From the NCBI RefSeq assembly GCF_019263745.1, contig NZ_CP077107.1:1054001-1118000 (forward strand): a stretch of DNA of 64,000 nucleotides. The letters are read 5' to 3'. This DNA is from Methanospirillum hungatei (GTDB taxonomy: Archaea; Halobacteriota; Methanomicrobia; Methanomicrobiales; Methanospirillaceae). The position numbers and the translations under genes were made by a program. The notes under the pieces were generated by a model. That model saw only the letters and a program-made list of their open reading frames with translations, had not been told where the DNA came from and searched no databases. Positions 36,794 through 44,908 of this stretch are shown piece after piece (positions within the stretch are counted from its first letter, which is position 1; each line of letters starts with the position of its first letter).

Positions 36794-37783
36794 TTGAAAA
36801 CAGTCTCCTCTGATCCTATGAATACCATACGAAGTTCTCTCATTCTAATTGTTCTTGGCTGTGCTGTTCTGATTGCCGTTCTGGTATCAGTTATCACCGG
36901 TCCGGTGCAGGTATCTATCATTGATTTTTTAACTGGAACGCTGACTGACAAAACCCACTATCAGATTTTGTTTGATATCAGGTTACCGAGAGCAATTGCC
37001 GCTGCACTCGTCGGGGCCGGACTTGCTTGTGCCGGGGCTGCAATGCAGACACTCTTTCGCAATGATCTGGCAGACCCCTACACCCTAGGAACCTCCGCAG
37101 GTGGTGCAGTGGGCGTATCACTGGCGATAATTGCTGGAATGGCTCTTCTCGTGCCAGTGGCAGCGTTTTTTGGTGCAATCGGATCAGCATTTCTGGTCTA
37201 TATTCTTGCTGCACAAAACAGGCGTATCTCCACAGGAAATCTTCTCCTTACCGGAATAGCAGTATCCATGTTTTTTTCCTCAGTAGTATCCGTATGTCTT
37301 GTCTTTTCCGGAAATAACATGCATCAGATCATGTTCTGGCTTATGGGTGGATTATGGAATGCATCATGGGCTGATATTCCCCTGTTGCTTATCACCTTGA
37401 TACCAGCAGGAATACTAATTCTTTTCTCCCGGGATCTCAACATTATGTCCTGTGGAGAGGCAGAGACACGAACCCTCGGTATAGATCCGGAAAAAACAAA
37501 GATCCTTCTTCTTGGAGTATCAGCAGGAATTACCGGCCTTGCAGTCTCTGTATCTGGATCAATCGGATTTATCGGTCTGGTCGCTCCCCATATCATGAGG
37601 ATTATTACCGGTCCGGATCACAGGATTCTTATTCCAGCATCACTTGGATGTGGTGCACTGCTCTTGATCTGTGCCGACACCGTATCACGAACATGGCTTG
37701 GAGATCTTCCGGTCGGGATTGTGACCGCATTTTTTGGTGCACCTTTCTTTCTCATGTTGATTCGCCGGAGGTCGGATTTATGA
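36794..37783 (+). CDS. BtuC/FecCD-type importer permease
   Basis: A 329-residue permease with about nine to ten helices. Family motifs are FDIRLPRAIAAALVGAGLA, then MQTLFRNDLADPYTLG, TSAGGAVG, and SGSIGFIGLVAPHIMR near the end. It serves with the divergent binding protein and the following ATPase to import a corrinoid, heme or metal-siderophore-like compound. The reading frame opens with a TTG at 36794. The ATG at 36818 (MNTIRSSLIL) is an equally good start and would give the usual short N-terminus. The stop overlaps the ATPase start. Confidence 0.9.
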   Translation: MKTVSSDPMNTIRSSLILIVLGCAVLIAVLVSVITGPVQVSIIDFLTGTLTDKTHYQILFDIRLPRAIAAALVGAGLACAGAAMQTLFRNDLADPYTLGTSAGGAVGVSLAIIAGMALLVPVAAFFGAIGSAFLVYILAAQNRRISTGNLLLTGIAVSMFFSSVVSVCLVFSGNNMHQIMFWLMGGLWNASWADIPLLLITLIPAGILILFSRDLNIMSCGEAETRTLGIDPEKTKILLLGVSAGITGLAVSVSGSIGFIGLVAPHIMRIITGPDHRILIPASLGCGALLLICADTVSRTWLGDLPVGIVTAFFGAPFFLMLIRRRSDL

Positions 37784-39054
37784 ATAATACCATCCTGGAT
37801 ATTAACTCCCTCTGTGCTGGATATGAACAAGAGGATATTCTCAAAGAAATATCATTGAAAATTGACGAACAGAGTTTTATTGGTATTATTGGCCCAAATG
37901 GTTCAGGGAAAAGTACCTTTATGCAGGTGATAGCCCGATCCCTTTCATTCCGAAATGGAGAAGTGGTATTATTGGGAAATTCCCTTGAGTCCTATTCATT
38001 CCGTGATTTTGGAAAACATGTGGGGTATGTGCCCCAGGAGTGTGAGATAAAATTCAGATACCCGGTATATGAGGTTGTTATGATGGGAAGAAATCCACAT
38101 ATAGACCGGTTTCAATCTCCATCACAAGAAGATCATGATGCAGTAAGAAGAGCACTTCTAGTTACAGGCACTGATTCTTTAGCAGACCGACCAGTTACAG
38201 AACTTTCCGGAGGTGAACGACAAAGAGTCATGATCGCCCGTGTGCTTGCCCAGGATCCAATTCTTCTGCTCCTTGATGAACCCTTCGCCCATATTGACAT
38301 TCATCACCAGTATGAACTCATCAGGATTATTCGTGAGACTTCACGAGATAAAAGAGCCGTAATTGGGATTTTTCACGATATTAACCTGGCTGCTGCATAC
38401 TGTGATCAGATTGTGCTCATGTATGAGGGCAGGATACGGGCATACGGAAAACCTGAGGAAGTTCTGACCACCGAACTCATACACGAGGTATTCAAGATAC
38501 AACCGGTTATCGATATCAACCCTGCAACCGGGACACCCTATATGTATGTCGAGGAAGAGTGGAAAAAATCAGATATTCATAAACCCAGGATTCACCTGAT
38601 TTCCGGTGGGGGGACAGGATCGTACCTTATCTCAATTTTGAGCAGATCCGGATATCCACTCAGTTGTGGAGTATTGGGTGAAAATGATTCAGACTGCCTG
38701 ATTGCAAGAAAATATGATATTCCAACTCTTGCAGAACCACCATTTTCCCGTATTTCCCTCGAAATGGAAGAAAAACTGACCGAACTGATTCAAAAAACCG
38801 ATTTTGTCATAGTTACTTCTATGCCGGTTGGGTGGGGGAATTATCCGAATATCAGGATTCTTGAACAGATTGATCCAAAAAAGATAATCTGTATTCTTCC
38901 TTCTTCAGGACCATATCTTCCGGATTTTACAGGCGGAGTTGCGACAGATACCATAAAAAGACTCTTGTCATCAGGTGCCCAGATTGTATCAGGCCCGGGT
39001 GAACTTCTGAAGATCATCCAATCAAAAGATTACTCCAACGATACAATGCAATAA
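37780..39054 (+). CDS. BtuD-type importer ATPase fused to a C-terminal nucleotide-binding-like domain
   Basis: A 424-residue protein starting at 37780 by ATGA overlap. The first 245 residues are a standard importer ATPase (GPNGSGKST, LSGGERQRVMIARVL, LLLLDEPFAHID, FHDINLA). The last 170 residues start with IHLISGGGTGSY and continue with a Rossmann-like pattern (VLGENDSDCLIARKY, FVIVTSMPVGWGN). Ordinary BtuD/FecE proteins lack this. The glycine-rich turn suggests nucleotide or cofactor binding, perhaps to sense or modify the imported compound. The role is not known. Confidence 0.87.
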   Translation: MNNTILDINSLCAGYEQEDILKEISLKIDEQSFIGIIGPNGSGKSTFMQVIARSLSFRNGEVVLLGNSLESYSFRDFGKHVGYVPQECEIKFRYPVYEVVMMGRNPHIDRFQSPSQEDHDAVRRALLVTGTDSLADRPVTELSGGERQRVMIARVLAQDPILLLLDEPFAHIDIHHQYELIRIIRETSRDKRAVIGIFHDINLAAAYCDQIVLMYEGRIRAYGKPEEVLTTELIHEVFKIQPVIDINPATGTPYMYVEEEWKKSDIHKPRIHLISGGGTGSYLISILSRSGYPLSCGVLGENDSDCLIARKYDIPTLAEPPFSRISLEMEEKLTELIQKTDFVIVTSMPVGWGNYPNIRILEQIDPKKIICILPSSGPYLPDFTGGVATDTIKRLLSSGAQIVSGPGELLKIIQSKDYSNDTMQ

Positions 39055-39086
39055 TGGTGCACCATTATACCTGAGAGTTTTTCACC

Positions 39087-39398
39087 ATGAAAACGACACC
39101 GGACATTACTCTTCAACAAGCTGCTAAATTACTTGGATTTTCTGATAAAGCCAGCATGATAGAGATCAGGAAAAGATACCATGAATTAGTCAGGGAATGG
39201 CACCCGGATGTATCTGCACATGAACCTGACCAATCCCATGAGATGATGATCCGGTATAAAGAGGCATATGAAATTCTTGTCGATTACTGTATGAATTACC
39301 AGGTTACCTTTCCAGATGAAGGAGATAAAAAACGGCATATCTCCCGATCAATGGATTACTGGCAGGAGCATTTTGGTGATGATCCGATTTGGGGATAA
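39087..39398 (+). CDS. J-domain protein (DnaJ-like, 103 residues)
   Basis: Nearly the whole protein is a J-domain: TLQQAAKLLGF, then IRKRYHELVREWHPD with the HPD triad at residues 39-41, and YKEAYEILVDY. J-domains stimulate Hsp70 ATPase. The protein lacks the Gly/Phe, zinc-finger and C-terminal client domains of DnaJ, so it is a type III minimal form. It follows the importer ATPase by 32 bases in the same direction and might be cotranscribed. A link to cofactor or iron-sulfur assembly is suggested by the nearby cysteine desulfurase but is inference. Confidence 0.85.
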   Translation: MKTTPDITLQQAAKLLGFSDKASMIEIRKRYHELVREWHPDVSAHEPDQSHEMMIRYKEAYEILVDYCMNYQVTFPDEGDKKRHISRSMDYWQEHFGDDPIWG

Positions 39399-39420
39399 CA
39401 GACTCTTGCAAGGAATATTT

Positions 39421-40023
39421 TCAGACTATGTCTCCTTTATGAAATGTCAGAATACAAAATCCGAGTCTGCAATCGACTGATACGAGATCAAATCCGGTCC
39501 TGGTGATCATGCGAATCACCTCATCATGATTATAAAACCTGGCCTGAGAGAGAAACCTTCCCTTATCCGGATGGATAAGATATCGCTCTGCAATAATCCC
39601 TCCTTTTTCAATAAATGCAACAAGAAGCTTCCCATCATGCATGAAAATCCGATGAACCTCACGAAAGGTTTCTTCAGGTTTTTTCAGAAAACAGAGAACG
39701 GTAATCATAACGACCATCCGGAAGATTGAAGATTGAACAGGAACTGCTTCTCCCACAGCACGAATAACCTCAATTCCTCTATCTTTCGCCATTACACCAA
39801 GTGCCCAGGACGGTTCAATACCAAACCGAATACCCAGCGGCTCTGCAAACCGTCCACTGCCAACCCCGATTTCAAGAGCAGGAGAAGGGATATCACCGAT
39901 GGCCTGCCTGATCCGTCTTAATTCATCCAGATAGATCTCGCGGTTATAAGAGAACCACTGATCATACTCCTCAGCATACTCTTCAAAAACGGTGAGAGGC
40001 ATGAAATCAGGATTTATTTCCAT
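39421..40023 (-). CDS. Class I SAM-dependent methyltransferase
   Basis: A 200-residue methyltransferase of the Methyltransf_11 type: N-terminal FEEYAEEYDQWF, motif I ALEIGVGSGRFAEPLG, then GEAVPVQSSIFRMVVMITVLCFL and a post-motif (EVHRIFMHDGKLLVAFI). The first residues are typical of small-molecule methyltransferases of the UbiE/arsenite kind, but no arsenic-site cysteines are seen. Its start overlaps the preceding gene (40007-40381) by 17 bases, giving an operon of cysteine desulfurase, small protein and methyltransferase. Confidence 0.85.
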   Translation of the reverse strand: MEINPDFMPLTVFEEYAEEYDQWFSYNREIYLDELRRIRQAIGDIPSPALEIGVGSGRFAEPLGIRFGIEPSWALGVMAKDRGIEVIRAVGEAVPVQSSIFRMVVMITVLCFLKKPEETFREVHRIFMHDGKLLVAFIEKGGIIAERYLIHPDKGRFLSQARFYNHDEVIRMITRTGFDLVSVDCRLGFCILTFHKGDIV

Positions 40024-40381
40024 GTAACCGGGTTTTCACACGCTCCATAAGAGCAGCATCACGACGGTTTAATGTGGTGTAGTCAGGTTTGCCATTCTGG
40101 TAACAGTACAGTATTGAATAGAGAAAATCAGAGGTGAACTCCATCACTTCTTTTTTAAATCGCACTTCAAAACTTGATTCGTTCAGAAAACCCTTGATCG
40201 AAAAACAATCAGTCTTTTCAAATTTATAAAAGCCCTCTCCTAGACCGGGGAGCATCTCGAGACTTCCGTAGTGTTTTAAAAATTCGAGAAATACAGGAGT
40301 GACTTCTGTGTCTAGAATAAATTCTTTCATAAACGAACCGTCAGCACAATATTTATGGCGATTAGATCTGAGAATCCGCAT
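40007..40381 (-). CDS. Hypothetical protein in cysteine desulfurase operon
   Basis: I place the start at the ATG at 40381, which has AAGGAG ten bases upstream. An earlier TTG at 40390 is also in frame. The 124-residue product has no recognised domain. It is predicted to be a compact alpha/beta protein (EFILDTEVTPVFLEFLKHYG, then EVRFKKEVMEFTSDFLYSIL) with a basic C-terminal end. It overlaps the desulfurase by 20 bases and the methyltransferase by 17, so its function is probably tied to them. Confidence 0.7.
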   Translation of the reverse strand: MRILRSNRHKYCADGSFMKEFILDTEVTPVFLEFLKHYGSLEMLPGLGEGFYKFEKTDCFSIKGFLNESSFEVRFKKEVMEFTSDFLYSILYCYQNGKPDYTTLNRRDAALMERVKTRLHGNKS

Positions 40382-41525
40382 GGTGGGCAATCTCCTTTAT
40401 AGCATCTGCTGCTATCTGGCATTCTTCATCAGTCGTAAACCATGAAGGACTGATTCGTACACATCCTGCTCCATCATCAATTGTCTTATGCAGCAATGGA
40501 GCACAATGAAGACCGGTTCTGACAACGATATTGTCCTTTCTGGCAAGGATATAACCCACATCATCATTATCCAGTCCGATGATGTTGCAAGCAATAATCG
40601 GAAGATCAGGCTCAGGATTATAGATGGTAATCCCTGGTTCTGATGAGAGTTCTTTCATGAAAAACTCAATTTGACGATCTGATCTCCTCCGAAGAGCATC
40701 CATCCCGATCGTCTGGAGGAACGAAATTCCTGCAATCAGGGACGCAACACCCGGATAGTTGTGAGTTCCTATCTCATATCGCTCAGGCAGATCGATCGGT
40801 TGATCAAGAGATCCGGAATCAGTGCCGGTCCCTCCCATCCGGACCGGAAGAACAGGATCGGGATTTCGAATGCAAAAACCTCCAATACCCGGCATTCCAT
40901 AAAGACCTTTATGCCCGGTAAACACAAAGGCATCCAATTCCAGGGAGGAGAGGTTCAGGGGAATATGTCCGGCGGTTTGTGATCCGTCAACGATAAAGAA
41001 AATATCTTTATCATGCAGATACTCCCCAACGGCACGGATGTCCTGAACCGATCCAAGGACATTGCTCCCATGATTCATTACCACCAGACGGGTTTTATCA
41101 GTCACCGCTTCCATGATGGATTCAGGATTTACCTGTGTATTGGAAAAGGGGATATGATCCAGTTCTATCGCACCGGTTTTTTCCAGATGATGAAGGGGCC
41201 TTAGCACCGAATTATGCTCAAGAGTGGTCGTTATTACATGGAATTTTTCGGTTTGTGATGCAGCAAATCCATGAATGAGAGTATTTAAGGCATCGGTTGC
41301 ATTCGACGAGAAGACGATTTTATCCGGGGAATCTTCTCCAAAGAAATGTGCTACCGTTTCCCGTCCTTCGGTCAGATAATCTCTTTGGGCTTTGCCGGTT
41401 CCTCTTCCACCCCCACCAAAGGGTAGTTCCAATGATTCCTGAACGGCTTGAATTACTTCCGGCGGTTTTGGCCAGCTGGTTGCAGCGTTATTCAGATAGA
41501 TAAGGGGGTTTTCTTGTTTCAACAT
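40362..41525 (-). CDS. Class V aminotransferase / SufS-like cysteine desulfurase
   Basis: A 387-residue PLP enzyme. The PLP-binding lysine is K206 in FTGHKGLYG, the ring-contacting Asp is D180 (VDGSQTAGH), and the active-site cysteine is C341 in RTGLHCAP, as in SufS/CsdA-type (group II) desulfurases. It takes sulfur from cysteine (or selenium from selenocysteine) and holds it as persulfide. GGGGRGTGKAQ at residues 37-47 is characteristic of the group of archaeal and clostridial enzymes. There is no SufE or IscU gene close by, so the partner protein may be the small overlapping downstream product. Confidence 0.9.
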   Translation of the reverse strand: MLKQENPLIYLNNAATSWPKPPEVIQAVQESLELPFGGGGRGTGKAQRDYLTEGRETVAHFFGEDSPDKIVFSSNATDALNTLIHGFAASQTEKFHVITTTLEHNSVLRPLHHLEKTGAIELDHIPFSNTQVNPESIMEAVTDKTRLVVMNHGSNVLGSVQDIRAVGEYLHDKDIFFIVDGSQTAGHIPLNLSSLELDAFVFTGHKGLYGMPGIGGFCIRNPDPVLPVRMGGTGTDSGSLDQPIDLPERYEIGTHNYPGVASLIAGISFLQTIGMDALRRRSDRQIEFFMKELSSEPGITIYNPEPDLPIIACNIIGLDNDDVGYILARKDNIVVRTGLHCAPLLHKTIDDGAGCVRISPSWFTTDEECQIAADAIKEIAHHADSQI

Positions 41526-41816
41526 TACATACTAAGCGAGAAGGTCGCAAAAAGGTTTTGCAAAGTGAAAATTTCAAATCAATGTCACAATTGAGATAAT
41601 TACCTCAATATGAATTTTTGATCGGGTGGTTTTTTCATAGGGTTACTGTTCGTTACAAACGAATAGATATCTGAAAAAAAATGTAATCATAAATGTTCTT
41701 AATGGTGTCACAGCCCCATCTGAATAATCAGTTACTTCAATTTAAGATGACAGTATTAGGGCTAAAAAATAATAATTCGCCTTATTGGATTATGTAACAC
41801 TCGAAACAACCTTTGG
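41526..41816. promoter_or_regulatory. Non-coding gap with near-palindrome upstream of cysteine desulfurase
   Basis: About 290 bases without a supported gene. At 41591-41608 TTGAGATAATTACCTCAA is an 18-base palindrome with one mismatched pair, lying 66 bases upstream of the desulfurase start. At about 41650-41664 TTCGT-5nt-ACGAA is another short inverted repeat. Either could be an operator. The right part, before the CooT-like stop, shows nothing clear. Confidence 0.4.
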
Positions 41817-42017
41817 TTAACTCAACTTCCTAAGAATCAACTCCTGTTTCATCGTACTCACCGATTCGATGTATACGTTCTCAACGACCTGAGAATTTCC
41901 CAGAACATCCATGAGAGTAACAGAGTTGTCTTTTTTTATTGCACCAACAATATTCCGGGTTATCTTCTCCTGCTCTTCAGAATCTGCGTTTTTTACATAT
42001 ACGGTGAATTCGCACAT
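41817..42017 (-). CDS. CooT-like small protein (putative nickel binding)
   Basis: I start this at 42017: the product then begins MCEFTVYV, and GGAGGGT lies four bases upstream. The longer frame from 42086 would place this perfect ribosome site inside the gene. The 66-residue protein matches the CooT/COG1532 pattern: Cys at position 2, a beta strand, NIVGAIKKDN, then VTLMDVLGNSQVVENVYIESVS. In CooT of Rhodospirillum the N-terminal cysteine helps bind Ni(II) for CO dehydrogenase maturation. In this methanogen it may sense or buffer nickel. It is divergent from the MarR-methyltransferase gene. Confidence 0.8.
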   Translation of the reverse strand: MCEFTVYVKNADSEEQEKITRNIVGAIKKDNSVTLMDVLGNSQVVENVYIESVSTMKQELILRKLS

Positions 42018-42120
42018 ATGACCCTCCTGTTTTCTATCATATGGATCTTGTAATATTCCAATGTTTTCATGATTTTTTTCTGCCAAGTATGAGAACTTGA
42101 ATATATGATTTCAGACACTC

Positions 42121-42164
42121 ATTACGGCCACCCGTAATATTTATATCATTACGGATATCCTAAT
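42121..42164 (+). promoter_or_regulatory. Pair of MarR-type operators around a TATA box
   Basis: ATTACGG-CCAC-CCGTAAT at 42121-42138 is a perfect 7-4-7 inverted repeat. ATTACGGATATCCTAAT at 42148-42164 is a second, slightly imperfect copy of the same half-site pattern. Between them TTTATAT (about 42140-42146) is a good archaeal TATA box about 25 bases from the ATG at 42168, so transcription would start at the start codon (leaderless). A bound MarR dimer at either site would block TBP or RNA polymerase, which predicts autorepression. Confidence 0.65.
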
Positions 42165-42167
42165 TAT

Positions 42168-43409
42168 ATGCAGATGGATCCAACATCCAGATTACGGCTC
42201 TCCCTGGGATTTGTTTCAACGGTCGTGAGTATGATCTTTGGAACAAATAAAGGGAGAAAAAACCTTCTCAGTCCGGGGGCGATTGAGATACTCTACTCAT
42301 CATATTTTTCCAGGATTTGTATGGGAGATATTGCAGGGATGCTTGAAATATCCCCCAGCTCTGCAACAGATCTGGTCAATTATCTTGAACGTGAGGGATA
42401 TGTCAAAAGGGCTCCTGATTCAGAGAACAGACGGAGTATTCAGGTGATACCTACTGAGAAAGGTGAGGAATGGGTCCTTTCTACTGAAGAAAAGATCTAT
42501 GGATTTCTCGAATCCGGTCTTTCCAGGTTAACACCCGATGAACAAAAACAGTTTGCTGACCTCTGTGCACGGTTTTCAGGCGTACATGATACTGCCAGTT
42601 TTACTTCGTCGATGAGATCATTCCGGGAAACGGGAACCCAGAACCGTATCCCGCTCATACAAAGGCGAAATGGCAGACTGCTCAGGTTAGAAGAAGTTGT
42701 TGATACACGATATGCACATCACCGTGAAACAGACATAAAAGAGGAACACATGACAGTAAAACCCAGAATACCAGAAACATCAGACGGAATTCAGGATGAA
42801 ATAACCGTAGAGCAGTATGACCATATGCAAAGAGGGCTTCGGGATGACGGCCACCTCCCGGTTGAAGAACTTGTCCGGACAACAAAAGCAGGAGATAATG
42901 CCCTTGAAATTGGTCCGGGGCCTGGATACTTCGGTCTTGAATGGCTCAAGCATACCACAGGAACCTTCCTGACCGGTCTGGAGATCAGCTCCGCAATGAT
43001 TCGCCTGGCAGAGAAGAACAGCCATGAATATAATCTTTCGGAACGTGTCATCTATAAGGAAGGAAATGCTCTTTCGATGCCATTCGAGGACAATGCTTTT
43101 GATCGTGCATTTTCAAACGGATCCATGCATGAATGGGAAGATCCGGAGAAAGTTTTTTCTGAGATATTCCGGGTTTTAAAGCCAGGCAGTACATTCAGTG
43201 TAAGTGATCTCCGAAGGGATCTGTCACTGGAGATCTATCAATTCATGCTGGGTAGTTGTCAGGGCCCTGAAATAAAAAAGGGCTTTCAGACATCAGTTCA
43301 GGCAGCGTATACCAAAGATGAATTAGAGATTCTATTACAGGATATCGGGTTCACCTGGGTACAGGTTATTGCTCATCCATATGGACTAATTGTGGTGGGT
43401 AAAAAATAA
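42168..43409 (+). CDS. Fusion of MarR-family regulator and class I SAM methyltransferase
   Basis: A 413-residue protein. Residues about 20-150 are a MarR-type winged helix: GDIAGMLEISPSSATDLVNYLE is the recognition helix-turn-helix (split MGDIAGMLEIS and SSATDLVNYLE), then the wing KRAPDSENRRSIQVIPT. After a linker, residues about 205-413 are a methyltransferase with motif I ALEIGPGPGYFG (near 245), SMPFEDNAFD and EIFRVLKPG. The fusion implies that transcription control and methylation respond to the same ligand. Operator-like palindromes lie directly upstream. ATG at 42174 is an alternative start. The substrate is unknown, and nearby metal-transport genes suggest a metal-chelate or heteroatom compound. 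Confidence 0.88.
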   Translation: MQMDPTSRLRLSLGFVSTVVSMIFGTNKGRKNLLSPGAIEILYSSYFSRICMGDIAGMLEISPSSATDLVNYLEREGYVKRAPDSENRRSIQVIPTEKGEEWVLSTEEKIYGFLESGLSRLTPDEQKQFADLCARFSGVHDTASFTSSMRSFRETGTQNRIPLIQRRNGRLLRLEEVVDTRYAHHRETDIKEEHMTVKPRIPETSDGIQDEITVEQYDHMQRGLRDDGHLPVEELVRTTKAGDNALEIGPGPGYFGLEWLKHTTGTFLTGLEISSAMIRLAEKNSHEYNLSERVIYKEGNALSMPFEDNAFDRAFSNGSMHEWEDPEKVFSEIFRVLKPGSTFSVSDLRRDLSLEIYQFMLGSCQGPEIKKGFQTSVQAAYTKDELEILLQDIGFTWVQVIAHPYGLIVVGKK

Positions 43410-43421
43410 TTTGTCATGAAA

Positions 43422-43445
43422 AACCCGGTCAACTAAGATCGGGTT
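43422..43445 (-). terminator. Hairpin terminator after IS110 transposase (copy A)
   Basis: On the leftward strand AACCCGATC-TTAGTT-GACCGGGTT forms a 9-base-pair stem (one G-T pair) followed by TTTTC. It overlaps the transposase stop codon at 43444. It looks like an intrinsic terminator, and it may also be part of the element's end. Confidence 0.55.
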
Positions 43446-44688
43446 AACCAGTTTCTGGGTCTGGTTCTTTAAGAATTACTGCTGCCTCACTTAATAATCG
43501 TAAAACTTCCTCAATCGAAGTTTTTTTCGGAACCTTAATATAGACTTTTTTTGACTGCTTCATTGATTGATACTGAGTGTCTTCGTAAATTTCATCATTC
43601 GTCAAAAGATGCCAGATAATGACTACCATCTTTCTTGCGACACTAACAATAGCTTTCCCTGCACCAATAATGTCCTTTTTTGAGGAATAGAACGTTTTGA
43701 GATCGTTATCCCTTGACTTGACTGCTGCATGTGCTGCTTGAATAAGGATCCATCTAGCAATCTTCGAACCCCGCTTAGTGATTGATCCGGTCCGAAGTTT
43801 ATCAGCAGATTGGTATACTCTGGGTACCATCCCTAACCAACTTGATAATTTATCACCTGAGGAAAAATCTCTTACATCTCCAATTTCTGCAAGAAGGGTG
43901 ATTGCAACAATATCTCCAATTCCTGGAACGGATTTAAGTATTCCAAATTCCCTTGGAAAATTAGTTACTGCATAGCTCGTTGAAATTTTTGTTAAACTGG
44001 CAATTTCCTCATTCAGAATCTTTATTATCTGAAGACATGAAGCAAGTCGTTCTAGTGCACCTTCAGAGAGTGTAGTTTCTAAAACTTCTCTTAATGCTTC
44101 TTCTTTCTTCGTAACTGATGCAGGGAGAAGACTCACAATGTCGTCAATTGCAATATTATTGAGAATCCCTCTCATGATTAAACTACCCGATTTACCAAAA
44201 ATGTCCGATAAAACTGAAGAGAGTCGGAATAACTCTGAATCAAGAATATGATGAATTTCATTCTTGATGGATGAACGCTTTTGAACTAATTTATGTCTTA
44301 ATCGAATCGTTGAACGAAATTCACGATGTTCTCGTGGAAATATTCGAGAGGGATGAATCATTCCTTTCAGAGTAATTGTAGCAATAAACTCAGAATCGAT
44401 CTTATCTGTTTTTTTATGTGAGAGAGCTTTCATGTCCCGTGCATTTCCAACAATCACATCACAGATTGGACTTAGAAGATCGTAAATCTGAATCCAATAA
44501 TCACTTGTTGATTCACATCCTACTGCCTGAACATTATGGGTCACGATCCAATTCTTTAATGCCATTAATCCAGGCTGTGTTCGGTTAAAGCGGTCAACAA
44601 TTTTTTCGCCAGTTAATGTCAGGATTGTGGCAATTAGAAAAGACTTGTGAAGGTCAAGACCAGCGGCTATATGAAGTTGCTCAGTCAT
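43444..44688 (-). CDS. IS110-family DEDD transposase, copy A
   Basis: A 414-residue recombinase. I start at MTEQLHIAAGLDLHKS (44688). A longer frame from 44739 adds 17 residues lying in the presumed non-coding end. The RuvC-like DEDD residues are D12 (GLDLHKS), E59 (GCEST), D95 and D98 (KTDKIDSE). The C-terminal domain has a helix-hairpin-helix segment (LKSVPGIGDIVA) and the catalytic serine in TKRGSKIARW (Ser308). These proteins move their element with a guide (bridge) RNA made from the element's non-coding end. The protein differs from copy B at two residues (a Leu/Phe change in the DNDxKTFY segment and Val/Ile in the KxPKK segment). Confidence 0.93.
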   Translation of the reverse strand: MTEQLHIAAGLDLHKSFLIATILTLTGEKIVDRFNRTQPGLMALKNWIVTHNVQAVGCESTSDYWIQIYDLLSPICDVIVGNARDMKALSHKKTDKIDSEFIATITLKGMIHPSRIFPREHREFRSTIRLRHKLVQKRSSIKNEIHHILDSELFRLSSVLSDIFGKSGSLIMRGILNNIAIDDIVSLLPASVTKKEEALREVLETTLSEGALERLASCLQIIKILNEEIASLTKISTSYAVTNFPREFGILKSVPGIGDIVAITLLAEIGDVRDFSSGDKLSSWLGMVPRVYQSADKLRTGSITKRGSKIARWILIQAAHAAVKSRDNDLKTFYSSKKDIIGAGKAIVSVARKMVVIIWHLLTNDEIYEDTQYQSMKQSKKVYIKVPKKTSIEEVLRLLSEAAVILKEPDPETG

Positions 44689-44890
44689 AGTTATCACTGA
44701 TAATGGGCAGATGAATTGCCTAACAGGCCAATTTGTCATCCGCGATCAAAGTCGCACTTTAGCCTGCGAGAGCAATTTAACGGTTAGTTTTTTTCCCAGG
44801 ATTATATCCTAAAATTTGAACAGCCTGCTCTGCCCATTATTCTGTAAAGCTCGGTACCTTAACTGTTTTTCATAGGTTGAGCCTGATGGC
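44689..44890 (-). ncRNA. Candidate IS110 bridge RNA region, copy A
   Basis: About 200 bases upstream of the transposase start are non-coding and kept in both copies with one change (44878). In IS110-type elements this end encodes the bridge RNA that specifies target and donor. Several short complementary blocks are visible (GCCTGCGAG and CTGCTCTGCCC areas), but I cannot fold it reliably. The assignment rests on position and family knowledge. Confidence 0.4.
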
Positions 44891-44908
44891 TACATCATGT
44901 CGTTTTTT

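Larger units (their letters stand above)
43411..44890 (-). mobile_element. IS110-family insertion sequence, copy A
   Basis: The element has a single transposase gene and non-coding flanks. The left limit coincides with the start of the duplicated unit. The right limit lies somewhere between the transposase start (44688) and the pilin stop (44909), so about 1.4-1.5 kb in all. No terminal inverted repeats are visible, as is usual for IS110 elements. Exact ends cannot be fixed without an empty site. Confidence 0.75.

Noticed and set aside
41817-42086. 89-residue version of the CooT-like gene
   Set aside because: The perfect ribosome site and conserved MC start are internal to it, so the 66-residue reading is better.
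44688-44739. Longer start for the IS110 transposase (44739)
   Set aside because: It adds 17 residues with no family match before MTEQLHIAAGLDLHKS and covers the expected non-coding end.
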